DNA from: Odiellus spinosus
Lineage: Eukaryota; Arthropoda; Arachnida; Opiliones; Phalangiidae
Length of the DNA stretch: 64,000 bases
Assembly: GCA_963920705.1 (NCBI GenBank)
Contig: OY987225.1
Coordinates: 12,790,829 to 12,854,828, forward strand
Reading direction: 5' to 3'
Shown: positions 41,321 through 56,500 of the stretch, one piece after another
How positions within the stretch are numbered: the first letter of the stretch is position 1
Layout of the letters: every line of letters starts with the position of its first letter
The notes under the pieces: generated by a model
What the model saw: the letters and a program-made list of their open reading frames with translations, nothing else
The model's database searches: none
Told to the model about the DNA's origin: nothing
Made by a program: the position numbers and the translations under genes

Positions 41321-41504
41321 AAGTTTCATTCCTTTACTGATATAGTTTGACTCCTTTACGGGAATAAAGGAACTTTTTGGAGAAAATGCTTTTTGAGAAA
41401 TTTACACCCTTTGGGGAATATTTCTAGTACGAATTGGGAGTGAAATCTGTGACAACCGAAAACTCCTTTGAAGGAATTGTTTTACACCACTTTTTTTTAG
41501 AGTG
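41321..41504. repeat. Right terminal region of CACTA copy 2
   Basis: Almost identical to 24656-24846, ending CACTTTTTTTTAGAGTG and followed by CATGAACG of the satellite. Confidence 0.8.
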
Positions 41505-44500
41505 CATGAACGAATTGCCTCGACTAAAGTCGAGGAGTTGTAATAAAACATTTTCCATGGATTAGGTTTGTTCGTTTGCAACCTAGATTAAAATTTAAAA
41601 TATGGGGATTTTTTATTCCCTTTAAATTCCTTGTATAAGCATTCATAAGCTAACATGAACGAATTGCCTCGAATAAAGTCGAGGAGTTGTAATAAAACAT
41701 TTTCCATGGATTAGGTTTGTTCGTTTGTAAACTAGATTAAAAATTAAAATATGGGGATTTTTTATTCCCTTTAAATTCCTTGTATAAGCATTCATAAGCT
41801 AACATGAACGAATTGCCTCGAATAAAGTCGAGGAGTTGTAATAAAACATTATCCATTTATTAGGTTTGTTCGTTTGCAACCTAGATTAAAAATTAAAATA
41901 TGGGGAAATTTTATTCCTTTTAAATTCCTTGTTTAAGCATTCATAAGCTAACATGAACGAATGAGGAGTTGTAATAAAACATTATCCATGGATTAGGTTT
42001 GTTCGTTTGCAACCTAGATTAAAAATTAAAATATGGGGAATTTTTGTTCCCTTCAAATTCCTTGTATAAGCATTCATAGGCTAACATGAACGAATTGCCT
42101 CGACTAAAAGCGAGGAGTTGTAATAAAACATTATCCATGGATTAGGTTTGTTCGTTTGTAACCTAGATTAAAAATTAAAATATGGGGATTATTTACTCCC
42201 TTTAAATTCCTTGTATAAGCATTCATAAGCTAACATGAACGACTTGCCTCGACTAAAGTCGAGGAGTTGTAATAAAACATTATCCATGGAGTAGGTTTGT
42301 TCGTTTGCAACCTAGATTAAAAATTAAAATATGGGGATTTTTTATTCCCTTTAAATTCCTTGTATAAGCATTCATAAGCTAACATGAACGAATTGCCTCG
42401 ACTAAAGTCGAGGAGTTGTAATAAAACAACATCCATGGATTAGGTTTGTTCGTTTGCAACCTAGATTAAAAACTAAAATATGGGGATTTTTTATTCCCTT
42501 TAAATTCTTTATATAAGCATTCATAAGCTAACATGAACGAATGAGGAGTTGTAATAAAACATTATCCATGGATTAGGTTTGTTCGTTTGCAAAATAGATT
42601 AAAAATTAAAGTATGGGGATTTTTTATTCATTTTAAATTCCTTGTATAAGCATTCATAAGCTAACATGAACGAATTGCCTCGACTAAAGTCGAGGAGTTG
42701 TAATAAAACATTATCCATGGATTAGGTTTGTTCGTTTGCAACCTAGATTAAAAACTAAAATATGGGGATTTTTTATTCCCTTTAAATTCTTTATATAAGC
42801 ATTCATAAGCTAACATGAACGAATGAGGAGCTGTAATAAAACATTATCCATGGATTAGGTTTGTTCGTTTGCAACCTAGATTAAAAATTAAAGTATGGGG
42901 ATTTTTTATTCATTTTAAATTCCTTGTATAAGCATTCATAAGCTAACATGAACGAATTGCCTCGACTAAAGTCGAGGAGTTGTAATAAAACATTATCCAT
43001 GGATTAGGTTTGTTCGTTTGCAACCTAGATTAAAAACTAAAATATGGGGATTTTTTATTCCCTTTAAATTCTTTATATAAGCATTCATAAGCTAACATGA
43101 ACGAATGAGGAGTTGTAATAAAACATTATCCATGGATTAGGTTTGTTCGTTTGCAACCTAGATTAAAAATTAAAGTATGGGGATTTTTTATTCCTTTTAA
43201 ATTCCTTGTATAAGCATTCATAAGCTAACATGAACGAATTGCCTCGACTAAAGTCGAGGAGTTGTAATAAAACATTAACCATGGATTAGGTTTGTTCGTT
43301 TGCAACCTAGATAAATAATTAAAATACGGGAATTTTTATTCCCTTTAAATTCCTTGTATAAGCATTCATAGGCTAACATGAACGAATTGCCTCGAATAAA
43401 GTCGAGCAGTAGTAATAAAACAATATCCATGGATTAGGTTTGTTCGTTTGCAACCTAGATTAAAAATTAAAATATGGGGATTTTTTATTCCCTTTAAATT
43501 CCTTGTATAAGCATTCATAAGCTAACATGAACGAATGAGGAGTTGTAATAAAACATTATCCATGGATTAGGTTTGTTCGTTTGCAACCTAGATTAAAAAT
43601 TAAAATATGGGGAATTTTTGTTCCCTTCAAATTCCTTGTATAAGCATTCATAGGCTAACATGAACGAATTGCCTCGACTAAAAGCGAGGAGTTGTAATAA
43701 AACATTATCCATGGATTAGGTTTGTTCGTTTGTAACCTAGATTAAAAATTAAAATATGGGGATTATTTACTCCCTTTAAATTCCTTGTATAAGCATTCAT
43801 AAGCTAACATGAACGACTTGCCTCGACTAAAGTCGAGGAGTTGTAATAAAACATTATCCATGGAGTAGGTTTGTTCGTTTGCAACCTAGATTAAAAATTA
43901 AAATATGGGGATTTTTTATTCCCTTTAAATTCCTTGTATAAGCATTCATAAGCTAACATGAACGAATTGCCTCGACTAAAGTCGAGGAGTTGTAATAAAA
44001 CAACATCCATGGATTAGGTTTGTTCGTTTGCAACCTAGATTAAAAACTAAAATATGGGGATTTTTTATTCCCTTTAAATTCTTTATATAAGCATTCATAA
44101 GCTAACATGAACGAATGAGGAGTTGTAATAAAACATTATCCATGGATTAGGTTTGTTCGTTTGCAACCTAGATTAAAAATTAAAGTATGGGGATTTTTTA
44201 TTCATTTTAAATTCCTTGTATAAGCATTCATAAGCTAACATGAACGAATTGCCTCGACTAAAGTCGAGGAGTTGTAATAAAACATTATCCATGGATTAGG
44301 TTTGTTCGTTTGCAACCTAGATTAAAAACTAAAATATGGGGATTTTTTATTCCCTTTAAATTCTTTATATAAGCATTCATAAGCTAACATGAACGAATGA
44401 GGAGTTGTAATAAAACATTATCCATGGATTAGGTTTGTTCGTTTGCAACCTAGATTAAAAATTAAAGTATGGGGATTTTTTATTCCTTTTAAATTCCTTG

Positions 44501-47500
44501 TATAAGCATTCATAAGCTAACATGAACGAATTGCCTCGACTAAAGTCGAGGAGTTGTAATAAAACATTAACCATGGATTAGGTTTGTTCGTTTGCAACCT
44601 AGATAAATAATTAAAATACGGGAATTTTTATTCCCTTTAAATTCCTTGTATAAGCATTCATAGGCTAACATGAACGAATTGCCTCGAATAAAGTCGAGCA
44701 GTAGTAATAAAACAATATCCATGGATTAGGTTTGTTCGTTTGCAACCTAGATTAAAAATTAAAATATGGGGATTTTTTATTCCCTTTAAATTCCTTGTAT
44801 AAGCATTCATAAGCTAACATGAACGAATTGCCTCGACTAAAGTCGAGGAGTTGTAATAAAACATTATCCATGGATTAGGTTTGTTCGTTTACAACCTAGA
44901 TTAAAAATTAAAATATGGGGATTTTTTATTCCCTTTAAATTCCTTGTATAAGCATTCATAAGCTAACATGAACGAATTGCCTCGACTAAAGTCGAGGAGT
45001 TGTAATAAAACATTTTCCATGGATTAGGTTTGTTCGTTTGTAACCTAGATTAAAAATTAAAATATGGGGATTTTTTATTCCCTTTAAATTCCTTGTATAA
45101 GCATTCATAAGCTAACATGAACGAATTGCTTCGACTAAAGTCGAGGAGTTGTAATAAAACATTATCCATTTATTAGGTTTGTTCGTTTGCAACCTAGATT
45201 AAAAATTAAAATATGGGGAATTTTTATTCCCTTTAAATTCCTTGTTTAAGCATTCATAAGCTAACATGAACGAATGAGGAGTTGTAATAAAACATTATCC
45301 ATGGATTAGGTTTGTTCGTTTGCAACCTAGATTAAAATTTAAAATATGGGGATTTTTTATTCCCTTTAAATTCCTTGTATAAGCATTCATAAGCTAACAT
45401 GAACGAATTGCCTCGAATAAAGTCGAGGAGTTGTAATAAAACATTTTCCATGGATTAGGTTTGTTCGTTTGTAAACTAGATTAAAAATTAAAATATGGGG
45501 ATTTTTTATTCCCTTTAAATTCCTTGTATAAGCATTCATAAGCTAACATGAACGAATTGCCTCGAATAAAGTCGAGGAGTTGTAATAAAACATTATCCAT
45601 TTATTAGGTTTGTTCGTTTGCAACCTAGATTAAAAATTAAAATATGGGGAATTTTTATTCCTTTTAAATTCCTTGTTTAAGCATTCATAAGCTAACATGA
45701 ACGAATGAGGAGTTGTAATAAAACATTATCCATGGATTAGGTTTGTTCGTTTGCAACCTAGATTAAAAATTAAAATATGGGGAATTTTTATTCCCTTTAA
45801 ATTCCTTGTATAAGCATTCATAGGCTAACATGAACGAATTGCCTCGACTAAAAGCGAGGAGTTGTAATAAAACATTATCCATGGATTAGGTTTGTTCGTT
45901 TGTAACCTAGATTAAAAATTAAAATATGGGGATTATTTACTCCCTTTAAATTCCTTGTATAAGCATTCATAAGCTAACATGAACGACTTGCCTCGACTAA
46001 AGTCGAGGAGTTGTAATAAAACATTATCCATGGAGTAGGTTTGTTCGTTTGCAACCTAGATTAAAAATTAAAATATGGGGATTTTTTATTCCCTTTAAAT
46101 TCCTTGTATAAGCATTCATAAGCTAACATGAACGAATTGCCTCGACTAAAGTCGAGGAGTTGTAATAAAACATTATCCATGGATTAGGTTTGTTCGTTTG
46201 CAACCTAGATTAAAAACTAAAATATGGGGATTTTTTATTCCCTTTAAATTCTTTATATAAGCATTCATAAGCTAACATGAACGAATGAGGAGTTGTAATA
46301 AAACATTATCCATGGATTAGGTTTGTTCGTTTGCAACCTAGATTAAAAATTAAAGTATGGGGATTTTTTATTCCTTTTAAATTCCTTGTATAAGCATTCA
46401 TAAGCCAACATGAACGAATTGCCTCGACTAAAGTCGAGGAGTTGTAATAAAACATTAACCATGGATTAGGTTTGTTCGTTTGCAACCTAGATTAATAATT
46501 AAAATACGGGAATTTTTATTCCCTTTAAATTCCTTGTATAAGCATTCATAGGCTAACATGAACGAATTGCCTCGAATAAAGTCGAGCAGTAGTAATAAAA
46601 CAATATCCATGGATAAGGTTTGTTCGTTTGCAACCTAGATTAAAAATTAAAATATGGGGATTTTTTATTCCCTTTAAATTCCTTGTATAAGCATTCATAA
46701 GCTAACATGAACGAATTGCCTCGACTAAAGTCGAGGAGTTGTAATAAAACATTATCCATGGATTAGGTTTGTTCGTTTACAACCTAGATTAAAAATTAAA
46801 ATATGGGGATTTTTTATTCCCTTTAAATTCCTTGTATAAGCATTCATAAGCTAACATGAACGAATTGCCTCGACTAAAGTCGAGGAGTTGTAATAAAACA
46901 TTTTCCATGGATTAGGTTTGTTCGTTTGTAACCTAGATTAAAAATTAAAATATGGGGATTTTTTATTCCCTTTAAATTCCTTGTATAAGCATTCATAAGC
47001 TAACATGAACGAATTGCTTCGACTAAAGTCGAGGAGTTGTAATAAAACATTATCCATTTATTAGGTTTGTTCGTTTGCAACCTAGATTAAAAATTAAAAT
47101 ATGGGGAATTTTTATTCCCTTTAAATTCCTTGTTTAAGCATTCATAAGCTAACATGAACGAATGAGGAGTTGTAATAAAACATTATCCATGGATTAGGTT
47201 TGTTCGTTTGCAACCTAGATTAAAATTTAAAATATGGGGATTTTTTATTCCCTTTAAATTCCTTGTATAAGCATTCATAAGCTAACATGAACGAATTGCC
47301 TCGAATAAAGTCGAGGAGTTGTAATAAAACATTTTCCATGGATTAGGTTTGTTCGTTTGTAAACTAGATTAAAAATTAAAATATGGGGATTTTTTATTCC
47401 CTTTAAATTCCTTGTATAAGCATTCATAAGCTAACATGAACGAATTGCCTCGAATAAAGTCGAGGAGTTGTAATAAAACATTATCCATTTATTAGGTTTG

Positions 47501-50500
47501 TTCGTTTGCAACCTAGATTAAAAATTAAAATATGGGGAATTTTTATTCCTTTTAAATTCCTTGTTTAAGCATTCATAAGCTAACATGAACGAATGAGGAG
47601 TTGTAATAAAACATTATCCATGGATTAGGTTTGTTCGTTTGCAACCTAGATTAAAAATTAAAATATGGGGAATTTTTATTCCCTTTAAATTCCTTGTATA
47701 AGCATTCATAGGCTAACATGAACGAATTGCCTCGACTAAAAGCGAGGAGTTGTAATAAAACATTATCCATGGATTAGGTTTGTTCGTTTGTAACCTAGAT
47801 TAAAAATTAAAATATGGGGATTATTTACTCCCTTTAAATTCCTTGTATAAGCATTCATAAGCTAACATGAACGACTTGCCTCGACTAAAGTCGAGGAGTT
47901 GTAATAAAACATTATCCATGGAGTAGGTTTGTTCGTTTGCAACCTAGATTAAAAATTAAAATATGGGGATTTTTTATTCCCTTTAAATTCCTTGTATAAG
48001 CATTCATAAGCTAACATGAACGAATTGCCTCGACTAAAGTCGAGGAGTTGTAATAAAACATTATCCATGGATTAGGTTTGTTCGTTTGCAACCTAGATTA
48101 AAAACTAAAATATGGGGATTTTTTATTCCCTTTAAATTCTTTATATAAGCATTCATAAGCTAACATGAACGAATGAGGAGTTGTAATAAAACATTATCCA
48201 TGGATTAGGTTTGTTCGTTTGCAACCTAGATTAAAAATTAAAGTATGGGGATTTTTTATTCCTTTTAAATTCCTTGTATAAGCATTCATAAGCCAACATG
48301 AACGAATTGCCTCGACTAAAGTCGAGGAGTTGTAATAAAACATTAACCATGGATTAGGTTTGTTCGTTTGCAACCTAGATTAATAATTAAAATACGGGAA
48401 TTTTTATTCCCTTTAAATTCCTTGTATAAGCATTCATAGGCTAACATGAACGAATTGCCTCGAATAAAGTCGAGCAGTAGTAATAAAACAATATCCATGG
48501 ATAAGGTTTGTTCGTTTGCAACCTAGATTAAAAATTAAAATATGGGGATTTTTTATTCCCTTTAAATTCCTTGTATAAGCATTCATAAGCTAACATGAAC
48601 GAATTGCCTCGACTAAAGTCGAGGAGTTGTAATAAAACATTATCCATGGATTAGGTTTGTTCGTTTACAACCTAGATTAAAAATTAAAATATGGGGATTT
48701 TTTATTCCCTTTAAATTCCTTGTATAAGAATTCATAAGCTAACATGAACGAATTGCCTCGACTAAAGTCGAGGAGTTGTAATAAAACATTATCCTTGGAT
48801 TAGGTTTGTTCGTTTGCAACCTAGATTAAAAATTAAAATATGGGGAATTTTTATTCCCTTTAAATTCCTTGTATAAGCATTCATAAGGTAACATGAACGA
48901 ATTGCCTCGACTAAAGTCGAGGAGTTGTAATAAAACATTATCCATGGATTAGGTTTGTTCGTTTGCAACCTAGATTAATAATTAAAATATGGGAATTTTT
49001 TTCCCTTTAAATTCCTTATATAAGCATTCATAGGCTAACATGAACGAATTGCCTCGACTAAAGTCGAGGAGTTGTAATAAAACAATATCCATGGATTAGG
49101 TTTGTTCGTTTGCAACCTAGATTAAAAATTAAAATATGTGTTTTTTTTATTCCCTTTAAATTCCTTGTATAAGCATTCATAAGCTAACATGAACGAATTG
49201 CCTCGACTAAAGTCGAGGAGTTGTAATAAAACATTATCCATGGATTATGTTTGTTCGTTTGCAACCTAGATTAAAAATTAAAATATGGGGAATTTTTATT
49301 CCCTTTAAATTCCTTGTATAAGCATTCATAAGGTAACATGAACGAATTGCCTCGACTAAAGTCGAGGAGTTGTGATAAAACATTATCCATGGATTAGGTT
49401 TGTTCGTTTGCAACATAGATTAAAAATTAAAATATGGGGATTTTTTATTCCCTTTAAATCCCTTGTATAAGGATTCATAAGCTAAAATGAACGAATTGCC
49501 TTGACTAAAGTCGAGGAGTTGTAATAAAACATTATCCATGGATTAGGTTTGTTCGTTTGCAACCTAGATTAATAATTAAAATATGGGAATTTTTATTCCC
49601 TTTAAATTCCTTGTATAAGCATTCATAGGTTAACATGAACGAATTGCCTTGACTAAAATCGAGGAGTTGTAATAAAACATTATCCATGGATTAGGTTTGT
49701 TCGTTTGTAACCTAGATTAAAAATTAATATATGGGGATTTTTTATTCCCTTTAAATTCCTTGTATAAGCATTCATAAGCTAACATGAATGAATTGCCTCG
49801 ACTAAAGTCGAGGAATTGTAATAAAACAATAACCATGGATTAGGTTTGTTCGTTTGCAACCTAGATTAAAAATTAAAATATGGGGATTTTTTACTCCCTT
49901 TAAATTCCTTGTATAAGCATTCATAAGCTAACATGAACGAATTGCCTCGACTAAAGTCGAGGAGTTGTAATAAAACATTATCCATGGATTAGGTTTGTTC
50001 GTTTGCAACCTAGAATAAAAATTAAAATATGGGGATTTTTTTATTCCCTTTAAATTCCTTGTATAAGCATTCATAAGCTAACATGAACGAAGTGCCTCGA
50101 CTAAAGTCGAGGAGTTGTAATAAAACATTATCCATGGATTAGGTTTGTTCGTTTGCAACCTAGATAAAAACTAAAATATGGGGATTTTTTATTCCCTTTA
50201 AATTCTTTATATAAGCATTCATAAGCTAACATGAACGAATGAGGAGTTGTTATAAAACATTATCCATGGATTAGGTTTGTTCGTTTGCAACCTAGATTAA
50301 AAATTAAAATATGGGGAATTTTTATTCCCTTTAAATTCCTTGTATAAGCATTCATAGGCTAACATGAACGAATTGCCTCGAATAAAGTCGAGCAGTAGTA
50401 ATAAAACAATATCCATGGATTAGGTTTGTTCGTTTGCAACCTAGATTAAAAATTAAAATATGGGGATTTTCTATTCCCTTTAAATTCCTTGTATAAGCAT

Positions 50501-53500
50501 TCATAAGCTAACATGAACGAATTGCCTCGACTAAAGTCGAGGAGTTGTGATAAAACATTATCCATGGATTAGGTTTGTTCGTTTGCAACATAGATTAAAA
50601 ATTAAAATATGGGGATTTTTTATTCCCTTTAAATCCCTTGTATAAGGATTCATAAGCTAAAATGAACGAATTGCCTCGACTAAAGTCGAGGAGTTGTAAT
50701 AAAACATTATCCATGGATTAGGTTTCTTCGTTTGCAACCTAGATTAATAATTAAAATATGGGAATTTTTATTCCCTTTAAATTCCTTGTATAAGCATTCA
50801 TAGGTTAACATGAACGAATTGCCTTGACTAAAATCGAGGAGTTGTAATAAAACATTATCCATGGATTAGGTTTGTTCGTTTGTAACCTAGATTAAAAATT
50901 AATATATGGGGATTTTTTATTCCCTTTAAATTCCTTGTATAAGCATTCATAAGCTAACATGAATGAATTGCCTCGACTAAAGTCGAGGAATTGTAATAAA
51001 ACAATAACCATGGATTAGGTTTGTTCGTTTGCAACCTAGATTAAAAATTAAAATATGGGGATTTTTTACTCCCTTTAAATTCCTTGTATAAGCATTCATA
51101 AGCTAACATGAACGAATTGCCTCGACTAAAGTCGAGGAGTTGTAATAAAACATTATCCATGGATTAGGTTTGTTCGTTTGCAACCTAGATTAAAAATTAA
51201 AATATGGGGATTTTTTTATTCCCTTTAAATTCCTTGTATAAGCATTCATAAGCTAACATGAACGAAGTGCCTCGACTAAAGTCGAGGAGTTGTAATAAAA
51301 CATTATCCATGGATTAGGTTTGTTCGTTTGCAACCTAGATAAAACTAAAATATGGGGATTTTTTATTCCCTTTAAATTCTTTATATAAGCATTCATAAGC
51401 TAACATGAACGAATGAGGAGTTGTTATAAAACATTATCCATGGATTAGGTTTGTTCGTTTGCAACCTAGATTAAAAATTAAAATATGGGGAATTTTTATT
51501 CCCTTTAAATTCCTTGTATAAGCATTCATAGGCTAACATGAACGAATTGCCTCGAATAAAGTCGAGCAGTAGTAATAAAACAATATCCATGGATTAGGTT
51601 TGTTCGTTTGCAACCTAGATTAAAAATTAAAATATGGGGATTTTCTATTCCCTTTAAATTCCTTGTATAAGCATTCATAAGCTAACATGAACGAATTGCC
51701 TCGACTAAAGTCGAGGAGTTGTAATAAAACATTATCCATTTATTAGGTTTGTTCGTTTGCAACCTAGATTAAAAATTAAAATATGGGGAATTTTTATTCT
51801 CTTTAAATTCCTTGTTTAAGCATTCATAAGCTAACATGAACGAATGAGGAGTTGTAATAAAACATTATCCATGGATTAGGTTTGTTCGTTTGCAACCTAG
51901 ATTAAAAATTAAAATATGGGGATTTTTTATTCCTTTAAATTCCTTGTATAAGCATTCATAAGCTAACATGAACGAATTGCCTCGACTAAAGTCGAGGAGT
52001 TGTAATAAAACATTATCCATGGATTAGGTTTGTTCGTTTGTAACCTAGATTAAAAATTAAAATATGGGTAATTTTTATTCCCTTTAAATTCCTTGTATAA
52101 GCATTCATAAGCTAACATGAACGAATGAGGAGTTGTAATAAAACATTATCCTTGGATTAGGTTTGTTCGTTTGCAACCTAGATTAAAAATTAAAATATGG
52201 GTAATTTTTATTCCCTTTAAATTCCTTGTATAAGCATTCATAAGGTAACATGAACGAATTGCCTCGACTAAAGTCGAGGAGTTGTAATAAAACATTATCC
52301 ATGGATTAGGTTTGTTCGTTTGCAACCTAGATTAATAATTAAAATATGGGAATTTTTATTCCCTTTAAATTCCTTGTATAAGCATTCATAGGCTAACATG
52401 AACGAATGAGGAGTTGAAATAAAACATTATCCATGGATTAGGTTTGTTCGTTTGCAACCTAGATTAAAAATTAAAGTATGGGGATTTTTTATTCCTTTTA
52501 AATTCCTTGTATAAGCATTCATAAGCTAACATGAACGAATTGCCTCGACTAAAGTCGAGGAGTTGTAATAAAACATTAACCATGGATTAGGTTTGTTCGT
52601 TTGCAACCTAGATTAATAATTAAAATACGGGAATTTTTATTCCCTTTAAATTCCTTGTATAAGCATTCATAGGCTAACATGAACGAATTGCCTCGAATAA
52701 AGTCGAGCAGTAGTAATAAAACAATATCCATGGATTAGGTTTGTTCGTTTGCAACCTAGATTAAAAATTAAAATATGGGGATTTTTTATTCCCTTTAAAT
52801 TCCTTGTATAAGCATTCATAAGCTAACATGAACGAATTGCCTCGACTAAAGTCGAGGAGTTGTAATAAAACATTATCCATGGATTAGGTTTGTTCGTTTA
52901 CAACCTAGATTAAAAATTAAAATATGGGGATTTTTTATTCCCTTTAAATTCCTTGTATAAGCATTCATAAGCTAACATGAACGAATTGCCTCGACTAAAG
53001 TCGAGGAGTTGTAATAAAACATTTTCCATGGATTAGGTTTGTTCGTTTGTAACCTAGATTAAAAATTAAAATATGGGGATTTTTTATTCCCTTTAAATTC
53101 CTTGTATAAGCATTCATAAGCTAACATGAACGAATTGCTTCGACTAAAGTCGAGGAGTTGTAATAAAACATTATCCATTTATTAGGTTTGTTCGTTTGCA
53201 ACCTAGATTAAAAATTAAAATATGGGGAATTTTTATTCCCTTTAAATTCCTTGTTTAAGCATTCATAAGCTAACATGAACGAATGATGAGTTGTAATAAA
53301 ACATTATCCATGGATTAGGTTTGTTCGTTTGCAACCTAGATTAAAAATTAAAATATGGGGAATTTTTATTCCCTTTAAATTCCTTGTATAAGCATTCATA
53401 GGCTAACATGAACGAATTGCCTCGACTAAAAGCGAGGAGTTGTAATAAAACATTATCCATGGATTAGGTTTGTTCGTTTGTAACCTAGATTAAAAATTAA

Positions 53501-56500
53501 AATATGGGGATTATTTACTCCCTTTAAATTCCTTGTATAAGCATTCATAAGCTAACATGAACGACTTGCCTCGACTAAAGTCGAGGAGTTGTAATAAAAC
53601 ATTATCCATGGAGTAGGTTTGTTCGTTTGCAACCTAGATTAAAAATTAAAATATGGGGATTTTTTATTCCCTTTAAATTCCTTGTATAAGCATTCATAAG
53701 CTAACATGAACGAATTGCCTCGACTAAAGTCGAGGAGTTGTAATAAAACATTATCCATGGATTAGGTTTGTTCGTTTGCAACCTAGATTAAAAACTAAAA
53801 TATGGGGATTTTTTATTCCCTTTAAATACTTTATATAAGCATTCATAAGCTAACATGAACGAATGAGGAGTTGTAATAAAACATTATCCATGGATTAGGT
53901 TTGTTCGTTTGCAACCTAGATTAAAAATTAAAGTATGGGGATTTTTTATTCCTTTTAAATTCCTTGTATAAGCATTCATAAGCCAACATGAACGAATTGC
54001 CTCGACTAAAGTCGAGGAGTTGTAATAAAACATTAACCATGGATTAGGTTTGTTCGTTTGCAACCTAGATTAATAATTAAAATACGGGAATTTTTATTCC
54101 CTTTAAATTCCTTGTATAAGCATTCATAGGCTAACATGAACGAATTGCCTCGAATAAAGTCGAGCAGTAGTAATAAAACAATATCCATGGATTAGGTTTG
54201 TTCGTTTGCAACCTAGATTAAAAATTAAAATATGGGGATTTTTTATTCCCTTTAAATTCCTTGTATAAGCATTCATAAGCTAACATGAACGAATTGCCTC
54301 GACTAAAGTCGAGGAGTTGCAATAAAACATTATCCCTGGATTAGGTTTGTTCGTTTACAACCTAGATTAAAAATTAAAATATGGGGATTTTTTATTCCCT
54401 TTAAATTCCTTGTATAAGCATTCATAAGCTAACATGAACGAATTGCCTCGACTAAAGTCGTGGAGTTGTAATAAAACATTATCCATGGATTAGGTTTGTT
54501 CGTTTACAACCTAGATTAAAAATTAAAATATGGGGATTTTTTATTCCCTTTAAATTCCTTGTATAAGAATTCATAAGCTAACATGAACGAATTGCCTCGA
54601 CTAAAGTCGAGGAGTTGTAATAAAACATTATCCTTGGATTAGGTTTGTTCGTTTGCAACCTAGATTAAAAATTAAAATATGGGGAATTTTTATTCCCTTT
54701 AAATTCCTTGTATAAGCATTCATAAGGTAACATGAACGAATTGCCTCGACTAAAGTCGAGGAGTTGTAATAAAACATTATCCATGGATTAGGTTTGTTCG
54801 TTTGCAACCTAGATTAAAAATTAAAGTATGGGGATTTTTTATTCCTTTTAAATTCCTTGTATAAGCATTCATAAGCTAACATGAACGAATTGCCTCGACT
54901 AAAGTCGAGGAGTTGTAATAAAACATTAACCATGGATTAGGTTTGTTCGTTTGCAACCTAGATTAATAATTAAAATACGGGAATTTTTATTCCCTTTAAA
55001 TTCCTTGTATAAGCATTCATAGGCTAACATGAACGAATTGCCTCGAATAAAGTCGAGCAGTAGTAATAAAACAATATCCATGGATTAGGTTTGTTCGTTT
55101 GCAACCTAGATTAAAAATTAAAATATGGGGATTTTTTATTCCCTTTAAATTCCTTGTATAAGCATTCATAAGCTAACATGAACGAATTGCCTCGACTAAA
55201 GTCGAGGAGTTGTAATAAAACATTATCCATGGATTAGGTTTGTTCGTTTACAACCTAGATTAAAAATTAAAATATGGGGATTTTTTATTCCCTTTAAATT
55301 CCTTGTATAAGCATTCATAAGCTAACATGAACGAATTGCCTCGACTAAAGTCGAGGAGTTGTAATAAAACATTTTCCATGGATTAGGTTTGTTCGTTTGT
55401 AACCTAGATTAAAAATTAAAATATGGGGATTTTTTATTCCCTTTAAATTCCTTGTATAAGCATTCATAAGCTAACATGAACGAATTGCTTCGACTAAAGT
55501 CGAGGAGTTGTAATAAAACATTATCCATTTATTAGGTTTGTTCGTTTGCAACCTAGATTAAAAATTAAAATATGGGGAATTTTTATTCCCTTTAAATTCC
55601 TTGTTTAAGCATTCATAAGCTAACATGAACGAATGATGAGTTGTAATAAAACATTATCCATGGATTAGGTTTGTTCGTTTGCAACCTAGATTAAAAATTA
55701 AAATATGGGGAATTTTTATTCCCTTTAAATTCCTTGTATAAGCATTCATAGGCTAACATGAACGAATTGCCTCGACTAAAAGCGAGGAGTTGTAATAAAA
55801 CATTATCCATGGATTAGGTTTGTTCGTTTGTAACCTAGATTAAAAATTAAAATATGGGGATTATTTACTCCCTTTAAATTCCTTGTATAAGCATTCATAA
55901 GCTAACATGAACGACTTGCCTCGACTAAAGTCGAGGAGTTGTAATAAAACATTATCCATGGAGTAGGTTTGTTCGTTTGCAACCTAGATTAAAAATTAAA
56001 ATATGGGGATTTTTTATTCCCTTTAAATTCCTTGTATAAGCATTCATAAGCTAACATGAACGAATTGCCTCGACTAAAGTCGAGGAGTTGTAATAAAACA
56101 TTATCCATGGATTAGGTTTGTTCGTTTGCAACCTAGATTAAAAACTAAAATATGGGGATTTTTTATTCCCTTTAAATACTTTATATAAGCATTCATAAGC
56201 TAACATGAACGAATGAGGAGTTGTAATAAAACATTATCCATGGATTAGGTTTGTTCGTTTGCAACCTAGATTAAAAATTAAAGTATGGGGATTTTTTATT
56301 CCTTTTAAATTCCTTGTATAAGCATTCATAAGCCAACATGAACGAATTGCCTCGACTAAAGTCGAGGAGTTGTAATAAAACATTAACCATGGATTAGGTT
56401 TGTTCGTTTGCAACCTAGATTAATAATTAAAATACGGGAATTTTTATTCCCTTTAAATTCCTTGTATAAGCATTCATAGGCTAACATGAACGAATTGCCT

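Larger units (their letters stand above)
30056..41504. mobile_element. CACTA-like DNA transposon, complete copy 2 (11449 bp), degenerate genes
   Basis: Begins CACTCTAAAAAAAA and ends with its exact inverse. It is inserted in a satellite monomer (CTAACA | element | CATGAAC), giving a 2-bp CA duplication, as expected for CMC-type elements. It contains a left subterminal region, transposase (minus), accessory gene (plus) and 22-bp subterminal array without the Polinton. The transposase is frameshifted and the accessory gene has a deletion and a nonsense codon, so this copy is probably non-autonomous. Confidence 0.9.

Noticed and set aside
24847..41506. Site-specific insertion of the CACTA element into one satellite position
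   Set aside because: Both copies do sit at the same base, but shared monomer order on the right side is better explained by duplication of one insertion with its flank.
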